Assembly (NCBI RefSeq): GCF_963966145.1
Contig: NC_091047.1
Coordinates: forward strand, 22,072,001 to 22,136,000
From: Tenebrio molitor
Taxonomy: Eukaryota; Arthropoda; Insecta; Coleoptera; Tenebrionidae
Direction: 5' to 3'
Length of the DNA: 64,000 nucleotides
Positions 36,340-49,479 of this stretch are shown one piece after another. How positions within the stretch are numbered: position 1 is the stretch's first letter; each line of letters starts with the position of its first letter. The translations under genes and the position numbers were made by a program. The notes beneath the pieces were generated by a model. It worked only from the letters and a program-made list of their open reading frames with translations. It ran no database searches and was not told where the DNA came from.

Positions 36340-37228
36340 ATGTACTTTAAATAAAAAAAAAGATTTGCAATTACAAATCAATAGTAACGGTTCAGATTTA
36401 AATTTATTTCGCATAATAATGCGCTAGATTAATGTTTATGAATTTTTTTTTTTTATAAATGTGACATGTTTTTTTTTTAATCATTACCAAATGGCATGTT
36501 TTAAGACCGGTACTAAAAATTACGCTTGTTAGAAAAATCATGTCGCATAGTGTAATTATTCTAGCTTTTTCGAAGATGAGATCTTGAAAGCTGTTATGAG
36601 TTCCAAAAACTCGTATCAATATTCCTAGTTTTCTTTTAAAAGAATGTGAAGATGTGTGTGGCAAACTGTTCTTTTGCGAATAGACAAATACATGTCAGTT
36701 TCAACACACATTTATGGATACACAGTCTACTACTACTACTACTACTAATCAACTCCATTTCTGAGTTCGATGCCGGTATATCGTAAAACCGGGTTGTCAT
36801 AAATCAATAATAATCACCGCTTAAGACACGCACATGCAACTTTCTTTTGTCGGAGAAGATACTTGCTCTCGGCTCACGTTAACAAACTAGCCATCCTTGT
36901 TCTGAATGCTGTGTGCGAGCGTAAGAATGAGAAAACATGATGTTTGGAAGATACCAGGTAAGGGATAGTATATTTAGAGCAGGAAATCGAAAAAGTTGAA
37001 TTAACATTGTAATACCAGTAGAATGGCCTAGGGAAAATGAGAATCATTAGAAACCACAACTGTGGCGCATCACGCAATGAGAAATTTTCACCGTAGAATA
37101 AAACTTTTAAGCACTGGAATCTGTCAGCGCTTCGGTGGTTTTATAGCTTAGCGGCATCCGGCTCAGAAAGAAAAATATAGTATGTTTTTTTCAATTTGTT
37201 TTTGAATCTATAGATTCCCAAAAACAAG
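36340..37228. other. No gene recognised; short CTA microsatellite
   Basis: AT-rich. Apart from the CTA repeat at 36727-36747 nothing stands out. The TAGCTTAGCGG at about 37146 resembles a tRNA A box, but no B box follows. Confidence 0.3.
36727..36747 (+). repeat. (CTA)7 microsatellite
   Basis: Seven uninterrupted CTA units. Confidence 0.95.
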
Positions 37229-37230
37229 TA

Positions 37231-37736
37231 CCGTGAGATCATTTAAATTTATAATTAAAGCAGGCTATGACTTTTAAATTAGATTGGCAACACTGTTGAC
37301 GTTTAGGGTTCTCATGTACTATTGGAAACACGGAAAACTGGGCAGATGTGTGATTCAGTTGTCAATATTTCTAAACCATACCTTAGCTACTCATAACCAA
37401 GTTGACAGTTTTTTTGAAAATATCAATCATAATGACGGTAAAGGTGCATTTACATTGACACTTCTTGAAATGACAATAACAGACTGCCCAGGATTCCATG
37501 TCCCTCATTGTACAGTCGTTTTAATATAAAAGAAATGAAGCACTAAAACATAATACAGTTTTATTGATAAATAATCATAGAAAATGGTCCGTGTTCTTCC
37601 CCGGCTCGCCGTTTCATATTTTGTACAGAATTTTAAAGCGTCACTTTGACAATTCAAACCAAGTTATCAACAGTGTTGCCAATCTAATTTAAAAGTCATA
37701 GCCTTATTTTAATTATAAATTTAAATGATCTCACGG
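37231..37736. mobile_element. TA-flanked MITE, 506 bp
   Basis: Terminal inverted repeats of about 70 bp. The left starts CCGTGAGATCATTTAAATTT and the right ends with its complement. Both carry TATGACTTTTAAATTAGATT and GGCAACACTGTTGA. TA flanks on both sides (37229-37230 and 37737-37738) fit a Tc1/mariner-type target duplication. The interior contains an 81-codon plus frame (37284-37529) without any transposase motif, so the element is non-autonomous. Confidence 0.9.
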
Positions 37737-37917
37737 TATATAAAATATAATAAGATTTTGATCCAGTTAATCAACATTTCGTGCTGCAAAAATGTATGCT
37801 TATTTGGCTTTCCAAAGGCATTAGTAAATTAGTAAATTGTTTCACAGGGTTCAAACCTTTTGTTTCTGTTATTTATCAACCATATTGTTAATGTTGTAGA
37901 TTAAATTGTTAAATACA

Positions 37918-38259
37918 TACAGGCTGATTCACGTAGCCCGTTCATTAGAAACTTTTTGATTTCCCAAAATCATATTGACATGAAAATTGGTAGTTGACTA
38001 TAATCGACTACTCCAAGTTCAAATGAAATATTTTCAAAATTGCGGCACTTCCGGAAATACCGGAAATCGATGCTATCTTTATTTTTTTAAATAGAAAGGA
38101 CCCATTTTGACTTCACATTTCGATTCTACGTTAACTTTTGAGTTTATTACGTCTTTTTGTCAATACTTAACTGTCATCGTTTTTGACCTATGTCATATTT
38201 TTTGCAAAAAAGTGAGGTTGCAGGGCTTCATTAAAAAATGTATAATTCCTGAACCATCA
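37918..38259 (+). repeat. Solo arm of the 5.7-kb foldback family
   Basis: Starts TACAGGCTGATTCACGTAGC and follows the outer half of the foldback arm through CACTTCCGGAAATACCGG and GAGGTTGCAGGGCTTCATTA, to TATAATTCCTGAACCATCA. It then stops abruptly. There is no second arm. It matches the right arm at 6840-7190 more closely than the left arm. Confidence 0.88.
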
Positions 38260-40740
38260 TCAAAAGTAAAATAGCTATTTATGCAACGAGTTGCAAAATG
38301 AGCGTTTTTTTTTTGCACTAGACATGACAATTGGACCACGAGTGTCAAATTGCAAATTGCCATTTTGCTACGTGTTTCATACAAGATTTTTTCTAATTTA
38401 GTTACGAAAAGCACACATTCTGATTAAAATCCTGTTTAAATCTGCTATTTCAATAATTTCCCAGGATAATACTACTAATATCACTAATGTCACTTTTTAA
38501 CACTAGTGATAATATAGTGTCACTTTTTTTCACTAGTTATTAAATGAAGCACGTTTGACAACTAAAATGACATATCACAATGCTTGTTTTTCGTAACTGA
38601 ATTAGAAAAATGTTATTTAATACTCTCATTAATTAGAATTATTCAGATACAATTTCCAAGATTAATTACATAATAAGACAGCTCTTTTTTCCACCGTAAG
38701 GACACATTTTGATAAACAACACTTTTGATGAATTCTGCGTAGGCTTCAAGCCAACTAAAAATTAAGTCAAATCTGTCCTTAATTTTAATTAGTACTGTTG
38801 CAAAGTTTTATTGGCAACATATTTACAAATGTGGCAGCGATTATAATCATTAATCAGCACCGTGGTAATTAAAATCACCAATGTTTTTATTGATAAATGA
38901 TTTTTATTAATTTAGTGACGTCGGTCGCTCCGATAAGAGCTAGACCGAAGACAGTTCGAATGCAGTTTGATCTCGTCCTGCCGAGTGGAAATATTTGATT
39001 TCATTAATAGTGGCTCCTCAAGAAGCTGTTCTCTTTGAGACACTAAAAGATACGATAATTTTTCAATAATAGGGGTACGAGACCGTTTAGATGCGCCCTA
39101 ATTGAGGGCCTTTTCAAAGTGTAGTATCACTCGACTCCGCTGGGACCGCCTTTAGATAAATAAAACACTTAATAAGTTAATTAACCAAAAAATATTCCCA
39201 AGATCTTGTCTTGGGCAACATTTTTTGTGTATTTATAAAGACGAGCCGTGACAGCTATTCGAGAGTCCTTTCTTGTGTGAGAACGAGTGGTACCATTTTC
39301 CCGGCCGACTTTTCAGCATTTGCAGCGAAATTTGTTTGAGCAACGGTGGTACCGCTCTCGACTTGGAAATCGCCATCGATCAATATTTGGTCAATAGGGA
39401 CAAACTGTTTACCGTTTACAAACAGGCATTTTGAAAATATTTGAATAAGAAAGTCGTAAAAGTCTCCACACGAATTTTCAGTTTGTGGCCTGTCCTGAGT
39501 GTTTTTTTATTTATTGCACGGGCAAAGTTAGTGAAATATTTGGGCCTTTCATGCCCTTTTTTACTTTTGGGATTACTCCGGTATTTATAGGAACCGCCGC
39601 GATCTGCATCCATTTTATCACTTGAACTTTCGCTAGAAACCAATAAAACGGAATTTATGCTGTCTCTGCAGAATTACATCTCGCACAGGCCAGATTAGAA
39701 TGCTTATTTATACGTATTACCCGATAATTTACGGCCCGGTTCAGGGTCGGACTTACAATTCGCCTGATGCATCGTGACTCACCGACGACATCCACGGGCT
39801 CCTTCGAGACCCTCCCTAATTATTTTTATGCAAATTTTATTTACTTATAAGTTGTGCCACTTTGCATAAATTAAAATCCCGCCAGCCCGAATAGGAATTC
39901 CTCGAGTGTTGGTCGATAGATAACAGTGATTCATGCCAGCTTTCTTTTTCATAAAGGCATGATCGAAAGCACATCCCCGCTCCGTTTTCGATTTCAATGA
40001 TACACCCCGGAAAAAAAACAATTTGAACAGAGAAAGTAATATTTTATATTAAAAAAGGGACGGATCCGGAACGACATCGGAAATTATTTATTAGACAACG
40101 CCAGCACAGACATATGACATAAATGTCCCTGCTTTTTCTCGGGTTATTTTTCCATTAATTCTTTACGAGATTTTTTATCTGCTCCTCTTTTATCTGCCGA
40201 TGGAATATTCAAAAGGGCGGCCGTGCTCTAGGTCGCACTTTATAAATTGACCCCGCATCTTTGTCTTATTCTTGGAGGTTTTATGATGATGTCGCTCTTG
40301 GGTCGGCGTTGCACTTGTGCAAATTGGATGTCGAAGGTCCTCCATATGCCGTAACTCGAAGCACCAATAATTATTCTTGACGGTTTTTCGTTGTGATATG
40401 TTGGTTGAACTGATTGACAAGTTGCAAATGGAATTACGGCATTATCATATGATGGATATTGTTTACGACAAACACAAAGTCATACATCAAATAAAAACAG
40501 ATGATGTGGTGTCAGGGTGTGCTAATTCCACCTAATGCAATCGTAAATTTCATGCCAGATAATCTCATTGAATCAATATTATAACATTGCATGTTTGTAA
40601 ATTGTTGTGCGGAACACTAAAGTGCAGAGATGAAACAATGAAAAAATGCACCAAAAATTAAGCGAACAAATAGTAGATTTTATCATTAAGAGTAGAAGTG
40701 AGCTTTTTATGCCAGTTCAAGCTGGCGTGAAAAGTGGATG
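38260..40740. other. No gene recognised; GC-richer island 38.9-40.4 kb
   Basis: Bases 38280-38540 contain repeat-like text with CACTAGTGA (38501-38509). The island 38930-40430 is GC-richer and unique-looking. It has octamer-like ATGCAAAT and TTAATT sites and a plus-strand TATTTATAAAG near 39230. Open frames there (minus 39416-39643; a plus frame without ATG at about 39250-39430 reading GGTALDLEIAIDQYLVNRDK) match nothing I know. Candidate regulatory DNA. Confidence 0.35.
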
Positions 40741-40742
40741 TA

Positions 40743-40868
40743 AAATTTATGGGTGCCGCTCCATATGAAAATGATCAAAATGATGTGAATAAGTAAATAC
40801 ACACAGATCACACTAGTGACAGCTCACGCCACATTAGAGTTATCTTTGTATAGAGCGGCAAAAATTTC
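40743..40868. mobile_element. Possible small inverted-repeat element
   Basis: TGCCGCTCCATATGAAA near 40754 is mirrored by TTTGTATAGAGCGGCA ending at 40860, and the similarity extends outward into AAATTT on both sides. About 125 bp long, no clear target duplication. It contains CACTAGTGA (40811-40819). Confidence 0.4.
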
Positions 40869-41511
40869 AATAGAACTTAAATGACGCCGTTGTCAATAAA
40901 TGTATAAAAGATATTTTTTCTGCTCTAACTTTATTCATCTTTTTTAAAATAACAATAATTATTGTTAGAATCATATACATAATCTGACACAAATTTTAGT
41001 ATTCCGCAATTGTTCGGCAGAAAAAAAATAAAACAATAAACAAATAAACTTGCTTCATTTCTTAGAGTTCAAATGTTCAAATTTGCATAAAGTAATAAAA
41101 ATGAAAACAATTTGTTGACATAACTGTGACAAATTAACAACTCTTAAAACTGTTGTGATTGAGTTGAACATTTTATGATTCTCTGTAAATGGTTTCTTTT
41201 AAGCAGAAAAATCCGTTAAAATATTGTGTAAGTAAACAATTTCTGTCTGTCTCTTCACCAGAATTCTTATTCTGGTCCCGCCAATATTTTTAGCTTGAAT
41301 CATCCCACAAAAAATCGAGAGATGAACAAGTGAAACCACAGTATCAAAAAAATCGAAAGATGATCACTAAAAAAACACAATGAATGATTAATTCTTCGCA
41401 AATTGTATTTATTATTTGTAGGTGACCTTATAGTAGTGTTGACGTTACGAAAGATGGTGATTCATTCTACATATTTAGTTTAAAGTGAGAGTCTTGGTAT
41501 ATTGATACAGT

Positions 41512-41595
41512 CTTGGTGTACTGAATGATAAATCTCCACGAAGTGGGGCAAAGTCAACAATAGTGCAAAAAGTGCAAGACGAGTTCTTCAGCTAA
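41512..41595 (+). pseudogene. Transposase HTH-linker scrap (mariner-like)
   Basis: The frame reads LGVLNDKSPRSGAKSTIVQK and then VQDEFFS before TAA. This resembles the 'xDKPRSGRPxxxxxxxVxxVxxxF' linker between the two helix-turn-helix domains of mariner-like transposases. Downstream text (TEKSMTKVA, then SKKW) would fit the next HTH but is full of stops. Short and decayed; chance is possible. Confidence 0.35.
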
Positions 41596-42164
41596 CAAGT
41601 AAAACAAACAGAAAAATCAATGACAAAAGTTGCGTAATACAAATTCGTCAACTAGATGTCGAAAAAATGGTAAAAAAACTTCCAAAGAAAAATTTAAACT
41701 TGAATAAAAAATGCATCACAATTTTTTTTTTTCAAAAATAATAATTTAATAATAGAAATGTCATTATCTCTCTAAAAATATGCAATCATTTTTTTCAGAC
41801 GACCACTGTGAAATATGGCACATTTCACACGGTTTTTCCTTAGTGAAAATTTAAAATTGCAAACGATTTCAACACGGGCCGATGATTAACGATGTCTATC
41901 TCCGCGCAACGGCATAATTATTTTGTCCGCAGCTCTGTGGAATGATATTTGAAGTTTGAAGGGATGCCGAATATTAGCGTTTTTTTTGTGGTCGTCGGAA
42001 AAATATCGTGTATACCACGTGTTGAAAATTCGATTTCACACTCGTTTGCTTAAGCCACGCGCCTACGGCTTGTGGCTCAATTCTGCAAACTCGTGTGAAA
42101 TCTTTCATTTTCAACTCTTGATATACAATATACTATTATGTATGTATGTATGCAAGTATGTATA

Positions 42165-42404
42165 CAGGGTGTACTTGAAATACGTGTGTTAATTTTAACC
42201 AATGGAAGAACTCACCAATTTATGAAACTTTTCTTTAGAACATTTTACAAAATTCGCAAAAGTTTTCCGAGATATCTGTCGCATTTTAGATACATCAGAT
42301 TCAACACGCATGAGCAAATGGGCATTTAATCACTTGTCCGGTTGGGGCCCTCGCCTATGGCTCGGACGCCCAACTTCCGTCCTCGTGATTTTAGATACAG
42401 CCTG
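42165..42404. mobile_element. TA-flanked MITE, 240 bp
   Basis: The left end CAGGGTGTACTTGAAAT and complemented right end CAGGCTGTATCTAAAAT agree at 13 of 17 positions, and TA flanks both sides. The first 50 bp also match the left end of the MITE at 18917 (TTAATTTTAAC, then AGAACTC and CAAAAG-like text), so the two belong to one family. The right half carries a GC-rich block GGTTGGGGCCCTCGCC and CTCGGACGCCCAACTTCC that is absent from the 18917 copy. Confidence 0.7.
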
Positions 42405-44996
42405 TATATGTATGATTATGTTGTAATTTTCAATTCAATAGTAACAATTTTTTTTAATTTTTTTTTTTATAAGTATGTACTGTTCTTAGGCGGTTCCAAA
42501 AATTTGTTCTTTCACATACACAACTAGAATATATCTGCTGTAATAATTTTTCATGTTTCGGACATAAATCATCTTTGACTGCAGATTCAGGAAGCTGAAA
42601 TAAGATATCCCTAACCGATATTGATGCTCTAATTGAAAACATGCTGGGACGCATAGGAAACCGCAACAGCACCATTTTATTACATTTGCTTCATAATCTC
42701 CGAGCATTGCGAATTTCATGAAGCCAACTTACAACGTTCCGTACTTGTTTCCGATAAATAATTCTGCTGAAGAATCATTCAGTACTAACGATGACAAGAC
42801 AATGAAACTTACGAGACAAGAAATAAAGATTTATCCCTCGATTAGTTGTCGAAAAAATCACTAAAAAAATTATTAACGACAAGTTAAACGTTGTACTGAA
42901 AGTCGTTTTGTTCAAAACACTAAGCAAAGGATGTTATAAACGCGGTTTACGAGTTTTGTTGTGCATAAATACTTTGACGTGCTCGCACAACAATTTATTT
43001 GTGGTTATTTGAACATTAATAAACACGTTAATATCAACATAATTCTTGATCACGAACATCAACGGTTATTATTATTAACTGTTACTGTTTATTAGACTAG
43101 TAGTGTACACACGGATGAAAGCGTCGACTACCTCATAAAACAAGTTTGTTAAAGAATAAATATTAAACGTTTTATTGGTATTTTATACAAACTTTTCTTC
43201 ATTAAAGAGTAGTAAATGAGAAGACATTTCAAATAATTTCGACTTCCTCATATGGCCAGTTCAGATGAATGTGTGTAGTAAATTAGTCATTATGTGATTT
43301 CATTTACTTCACTCCTTTGGTTTAGTTAATGCAACCTTTACATTCTAGTCATGTGCTGTACAATGCTGACAAACATTCAGTCGTTCCACAATACTATTTC
43401 AACATTTTTCAAAAAATCATAAAAAAATTTTGCTATTAAGAAGCTAATTCAATGTAACTAAGTAACATCAACAACAGGATTAGATGACCTAACAACAAGT
43501 GGGTTATTAAAATATGACAACTAAAATCTTCAAAAAGAAATAACAAAACCTTTTCGAAAGATGGTACAATAGGACAAGATCCCAGCAGCTTGAAATCGTT
43601 ATTTACATTACGTATGCGGTAGGCTACATTTTACAGCGCGAGGTTTTTAGTTTGAAACACGATCGCGAAGCGAAAACAATTAAATTATGTTCATCTTTGA
43701 AAACTGAACGGATCAATGATGGCAGTATCTTGTCTTAGTATAAATGGACTTTATTTATGATAAGCAATCGGTTTTTTTGGAGGTCCCTGAAAGCTTAAAA
43801 TTTTCGTACAGTCCGTGCGGTAAAGTGACAGATAGTTTGCTTAGTATGTAAAAATCAAGATACCGTACGTAGCTGTTCAAAATGTGTAATCATGTCAATT
43901 AGAGTTGAGGAGGTCAAAAAAATAATACAATTTCGATATTTATGAAAGAATACGACGAAAAGCAATTCGAAAATTACCCAAGGATAATTTTAGAAAAATG
44001 TTTGCAAAATCGCATTACATATTTTTATATGTTCAGCAAAAATAACTGTAGCAATTTTAATCACCTAGCGTATCAAAGAAATCACACAACTAAAGCACCA
44101 ATTACCAAAATTTTGCCAGTTAAACTGAAATTTATCGCCCAAAATTTGTTTTAAATGTCAAACGTTATTTAAAACTGGAGCCAAATTTATCCGCCACGTT
44201 TCAACACTGAATTTATTGGCCGTCAAAAATTATGAGGTGTAGGTGAACACGCTTTAAATGTGCATCGATCACATGTTGCTCCAGAATCCGGGACAAGAAC
44301 CGAAACCGCTGTTTAATTATTTACACGATTTTATTTTGAGCTTTTTTCGGAAACAATTTCTTCCACTTGGTGCTAGTCAGGAATAAAAGAAACTTGCTGA
44401 AATATTTCTATTCCAGTTTGTTACACTCGTCGCTAATTTGCCAGTTGCTGTGATCTATTTGTTTCCGAACGAATTTTGTGACAAGTGTTTAATTTGCAAT
44501 TTTTACTGTATCCGTCGTAGCAAAATTTTTGTCACATGTTGCAACTTTTAAAAATATACCGAACCACATGCTACACAAAAACCGATACCGTCAACTAATA
44601 CTCCACATTCATCTTGTCATTTTATTTATAGATTACGCATCCGAGAATTGTAAAAATAATCTCGAGCTTTCGGAATTCGGAATTTACGCGAATCAACGGA
44701 AGCTAGGAGATTCCTGCAAATTGTCAAAACAATGATGTAAAAGCACATATCCGTTTTTTAAAATACCCAGTACCTATTAGTAATATATGTATGTCCTTAT
44801 TTTGAGACAATTACAGCTAATGTAATTTCTATTGTACACTAGAGACAATTTTAAAATCTGTTTGTTGCTTTTTTTAGTCCTTTAATTTATTATCTCTTCA
44901 TAACTTTTCATCAGTGTGGATTATCAAACTTTATTACCCTTAAAATTAATTAGATGTATTGTAAAATTTAATTTGTTTTAAATTCCAAAATAGATT

Positions 44997-45125
44997 TTAA
45001 AAGAGTTTTCCATTGGACATTCGTTCCTTGGAGCTCTCGTAGTTGGGGAGGCTCCGCCAGTGTCCACTATAGTGAAGAACTGTGGGCCGATGCAGGGCAC
45101 CAAATGCAGCCCCGCCACCCTTAGA
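44997..45125. repeat. Short GC-rich segment, unknown, A-rich on one side
   Basis: About 125 bp of GC-rich sequence (GGGGAGGCTCCGCCAGTGTC ... GCAGCCCCGCCACCC) sits abruptly in AT-rich DNA and is followed by AGAGAAAAAAAAAC. The edge and A-run recall a retroposed fragment or SINE, but I see no Pol III A/B boxes. The minus frame across it (44997-45185) has no known motif. Confidence 0.25.
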
Positions 45126-47318
45126 GAAAAAAAAACAAAGCATATTTGTGAAATAAAATCGAAGTGAAGTGTTTAATCGTTTCATTTAAATAATTCTTCC
45201 AACCTAGGATCAATAAATAGGTTTTTACTTTTCTCACTAATTTTTTGGTTTCGTTTTTTTTTTGCAAAAATATCTTCGGGGAGGGAGCGCTCAAGAACTA
45301 CAATATTTACCACCAATCGGAAAATCTTACAATTCGAAATAGAGGCAAAGAATTTGTATTATTGTTTTTATTTTACTGTTGCCTTCTTTATGTTTTGAAT
45401 ACGATTGAGAAAAAAAATGATTTCCTAAAGGAACACTCATTTACCTCAAAAATACGTATTGAAATTTTTTCAAATATTTTCGTTTGAAAAACAAATTTCC
45501 AGTCCTGAATGAATAACCTGAATGCATCTGCGTCAGATTCTGCACGTTTTCACAAGATTTTTTCACGACTCGTTATGCAGCAGGCATAGATATCGCATTC
45601 ATAATGCGGCTGAATGGTTATTAATGTTGAACTGTCAAGACCCGGAGAGCTCTTTGAAGTTGTGGAAGACGGCACTAATACGGCCGATAATTGAAATGTC
45701 TTAAGTCGACGCCTGTTCAACTTGAAACGTCAAATTTTTTCCACCGCTGCAGATGCACTCCTGACGACGAAACGGCAAAATCCCGACGACATCGCTGGCG
45801 AAGCTAATAATGTTTGTTGGGAAGCGGAACGCGACCCGAAGACGATGAGGAACGTTATTTCTGTCATTAGACGCGAAAGTCATTCTACTCCCATCTAATT
45901 AAGCTCATCTGCGACCGCTAACGTCAATAATAAAATTGCCGGAGTATAAAGAGTAACATTAACATAAAGGCATGGTTATTATGAACCTGTCTTCGTGGAC
46001 CGCCCAGATGCACACAATTTGCGAACGGCAATCGGACTCTTCGGAGGTGGAAGTTTCAGCTAAATCTTGCGCTGCCGGGGGATTTAAATAATCAATAAAT
46101 ATGAGGATAAACACGTCGTAAATTCTCCTTTTGAGGCTATGCTCTAAGTGTAAATATAAAAGTTGGTAACACGGCCGAACGATCTTGCTTAGCTTTTAAG
46201 AGTAAAAGAATACGGTAGCGGCCGTATTCCTTCAGAACTTGTATCTTCTGGAAAATTTATGACGCTCTGTGACTTATGTTCAACTGCTCATATAGAATGT
46301 ATCTAAAAGCTACTTGCGTCGCCTTTTGGAAATAAAGACGCTTCTATCAAATAAACCCAATACAAAAAAAAATCCTGCATCTTTGTAACGTTAACATTTT
46401 TCATATCCTTTTCCAGGACCAATATTTTTACTACTTTTGAAGAACGAATATTACTCTTCATGTCAACACTTAAACATAATAAGATATTTTTTGTAATCCA
46501 TTCTGGAGAGACACTAGTAATTGTCCGACAGAACCCAGGTTTCATGCATGTCTTTTAATGGACAACGTACTTCCATTGACATCTTGCAGCAATAAGAAGA
46601 CTTAAGTCATGCTCGAGCTGAAGAGATAATGTAAAATCGTTTACAAACAACTAATTACTTATTATACAAACACATCACAAAGTTTAACATTCATGACTAT
46701 TTAACAGAGCACGATTTTGTAATTTGCTTTTCTGCATTTACTTAATTCACTTCAGAACTCAAATTTAAGAGCACTAAAAACTGTGGTAGGTGAATTTCTT
46801 GTTACACACCACTGGCCACTAATTTCAGTCAATCAAACGACAAAACCAGAACTTATTAAAACTAAAACAAATAAAAATATATAAAAAATCTTAACAAACT
46901 ATTTTTTCTTATTCTTGATGACCGCGCAAGCAGTAAGCAACTTTGCTTCAACTAACAGTGCGCGCCAAAATTTTGGAATAATGGCAATATTTTCTTTGCG
47001 ACTGAGCTTTTCTAAAAGCACCCAAACAGGTAATTTTATTTTTGTAAAAGAAACATTTTCCAATAACTTTTATTTTTCCTCCGTGTTACTTGCAGTGTCG
47101 TCATCGCAATTTTTTAAAATGCAACCCTCAGTTTAGTTTGTAGATTATTAAATTCTAATTTATGCCCATGTAGCATAACTTTTGAACTGACGGTTTGTGA
47201 AAGCAATGAATTGTTGCTCCTTTTTAATCCGAAATGAGCAAGTTCGACGACGAAATTCCCATTCGGAACGTTTTTACTGTGATTTTTCATTTTTGCCTGT
47301 GTAAAAACCAATTTAGAG

Positions 47319-47463
47319 GAAAAAAATAGTATATTATATACCAAGGTGGAGAAGTTCATGATTATAGCCAGAGCGCCAAGATTAGAGCCCGAGGCACGCC
47401 TTGGGTTGTAAGGCGCGAAGGCTATAAGGGACTTCTCCACCGTGGTTTATATACTATTTTTTT
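47319..47463. repeat. Large imperfect hairpin with GC-rich tip
   Basis: AAAAAATAGTATAT, GGTGGAGAAGT and TTATAGCC on the left pair with GGCTATAA, ACTTCTCCACC and ATATACTATTTTTTT on the right, arms of about 58 bp. The tip holds a second inverted block (GGCGCTCTGG-type and AAGGCGCGAAGG). The right arm runs into TTTTTTTCACTACTAG (to 47472), which is mirrored by CTAGTAGTGAAAAAAAA at about 47743-47759. The hairpin may therefore be one end of a larger element reaching 47759. Confidence 0.6.
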
Positions 47464-49268
47464 CACTACTAGATACGTTAAAACCCTTTCTGATAATAAT
47501 TATTAATCAAATTATTTTGTCGGATGCGACGTGTCCGAGTTGTCATGTCTTGACAGTTGGTATGAAAATCGTCTACGTTAACCAATGAAATAGACGACAA
47601 TCTTTCGTTGCTAGGTGACGGTTGTTCCATTATTCACCACTGGTTAATAATGAAAAATTATTTACCTGTCACTGGGGCAACGTAGAAAAACGAAACTTCT
47701 CAGTGTTCTATGACAACCGATAACGCTAGACTTTATTACTAGTAGTGAAAAAAAATCTTTATACAGGATGTATTAAATGGCGCATATATTTACATCACAT
47801 GATTCTATGACGAATCAATAATCTGTTGAGGAATTGCTTGTTGCAGTAGCTCGTTGCAGGAGAAGTATTCTCTTAAATCATCCACCTTATAAATAATATT
47901 TAGTTGTGACTTCTGTAGACATTCAGATGAATAGAAAAGCTGTTAATCTTCATTTTAGTCCAGATTTTTTTTTTAACAAAATTTTGGTTCTGTTAAGAAA
48001 TAGTTGTTTCCTGCGTCTTGTCACTTACTGTGACTTTTAGCAAAAGGCTGAATCTATGTATTTGTTTTAAGGCTCTAATAATAATTACAAATAATCACAA
48101 ATTTTATTCAGTAAAAAATGAATCTGCAGTTAAATGTCCTTCGTTCAAAACAAACCTGTTGATAAAGAAGAATCATACCTTTTTGTGCGGTATTTATTTT
48201 AATCTGAATTAAAACCATTGCTCCGTATTTTAATCGCAAAAACGGTGCCAATTAATAACAAATTAAAAACAGCAGATAAGAACAGGTTTGATTACAGGAA
48301 GCGGAAGTTTGAAAAAATTATCAAATAGCTAAATATGTAGTACCTAAAGAATCGTCATCAAGGAGCTTTCAGCGTTGTCAGACTTCTCCAAAAATCATCA
48401 CTTGTCCATTAGACTGAAGATTTAACAAAGAGAAGACTTTTGGTTGGTTAAGCAGCAGCTTAAAAATAATTTCTCTTTTAATATTCTTAATGATAATTTT
48501 ATGCATTTTATCACACGAAGCCATAAATTACGTGAACTCTAATTTGTCTTTTTTTTCGCCTTGTCAAGACAAAATATTTGCTTTTTGCAGAAACATCTTG
48601 TCTTCATTTTAATATCATTATTAAAAACGTAAAAAAAATTAAAATTAGCATTAAATAGCGATAAATAAAATATACAAAATTTAATCCATAAATCAAAAGA
48701 AAATTAAAAATTACTCTTAAATATTTAAATAACAGAGGTTTTCATACTGCTTGATTTTTTTTATTGCATATATATTTGCAAAATAACCTTAAATTTGACT
48801 CACATTTAAACATCTTTTACTTCAAAAATTGTATTCACATCGCTTGATTTTGATTACTTGAGCAGGTTTGATTTTTTTTGGAAAATCCTCCTATCCTCAA
48901 TTTTCTATCTACCAATTTAAAATAAAAATTGATTTTTAAAGTTCATTTTTCTTGTGTGTTAAAACATCAATTTGTGCCAGTGAAACAGTTGAAAAAAAAA
49001 CTGTTCACAATAAATACGAGTATGTAGTTCTTTTGGTACGTTTGAATTTTCATTTTGAAACAGAAGCACTGTGCAATATGAACAGAGGTCAAAATGTATA
49101 CAGCTACTGAAGAAAATACCTTCCTCGTATCCCCTTAAAATTTCTCTGGACCATTCTACACGTTGTTGTTTTTTTTTGTTGACACATTTTTGTGATCGAT
49201 ACATTCCATTATTCCCAGTAAGTTATTAATAGCACTCACTCACTCCAATGATGTCCATGGTACTACTA

Positions 49269-49474
49269 TCGGGTGTTCATTTAAATTTCTCCTCAATGTT
49301 GGCGTTGAAGTGTCGATTGTGAACGCACCACTCGTGAGTCTGCAGAGTAAAAACACAAACAACGCAAAAAGTGAGATTTGATTTAAACAGCTGATCCGTG
49401 AACCGTAATCCGTGGTGCATTCATAATCGACTCTTCAACGCCAACTTTGAGGAGAAATTTAAATGAACACCCGA
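49269..49474. mobile_element. TA-flanked MITE, 206 bp
   Basis: Terminal inverted repeats of about 65 bp start TCGGGTGTTCATTTAAATTT on each side, and both continue with CTCCTCAA, GTTGGCGTTGAAG and GTCGATT.TGAA. TA flanks both ends (49267-49268 and 49475-49476). Non-coding. It is a compact Tc1/mariner-type MITE, distinct from the other families here. Confidence 0.9.
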
Positions 49475-49479
49475 TATAC

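Larger units (their letters stand above)
42410..49265. other. No gene recognised; GC-richer island 45.5-46.2 kb
   Basis: Mostly AT-rich. Bases 45500-46200 are GC-richer and unique-looking, with a small perfect stem AGAATACGG / CCGTATTCC around 46208-46229 and TATAAAAG near 46156. At 47762 the text TACAGGATGTATTAAATGG looks like a TA-flanked transposon end without a partner. Frames at 46303-46545, 46915-47136 and 47114-47440 have no motif. Confidence 0.3.

Noticed and set aside
37137..37180. tRNA-like A box (TAGCTTAGCGG)
   Set aside because: No B box (GGTTCGANNCC) at the right distance and no cloverleaf stems.
39229..39430. TATA-like TATTTATAAAG with a downstream open stretch
   Set aside because: No initiator at the right distance and no ATG in the open frame; kept only as part of the candidate regulatory island.
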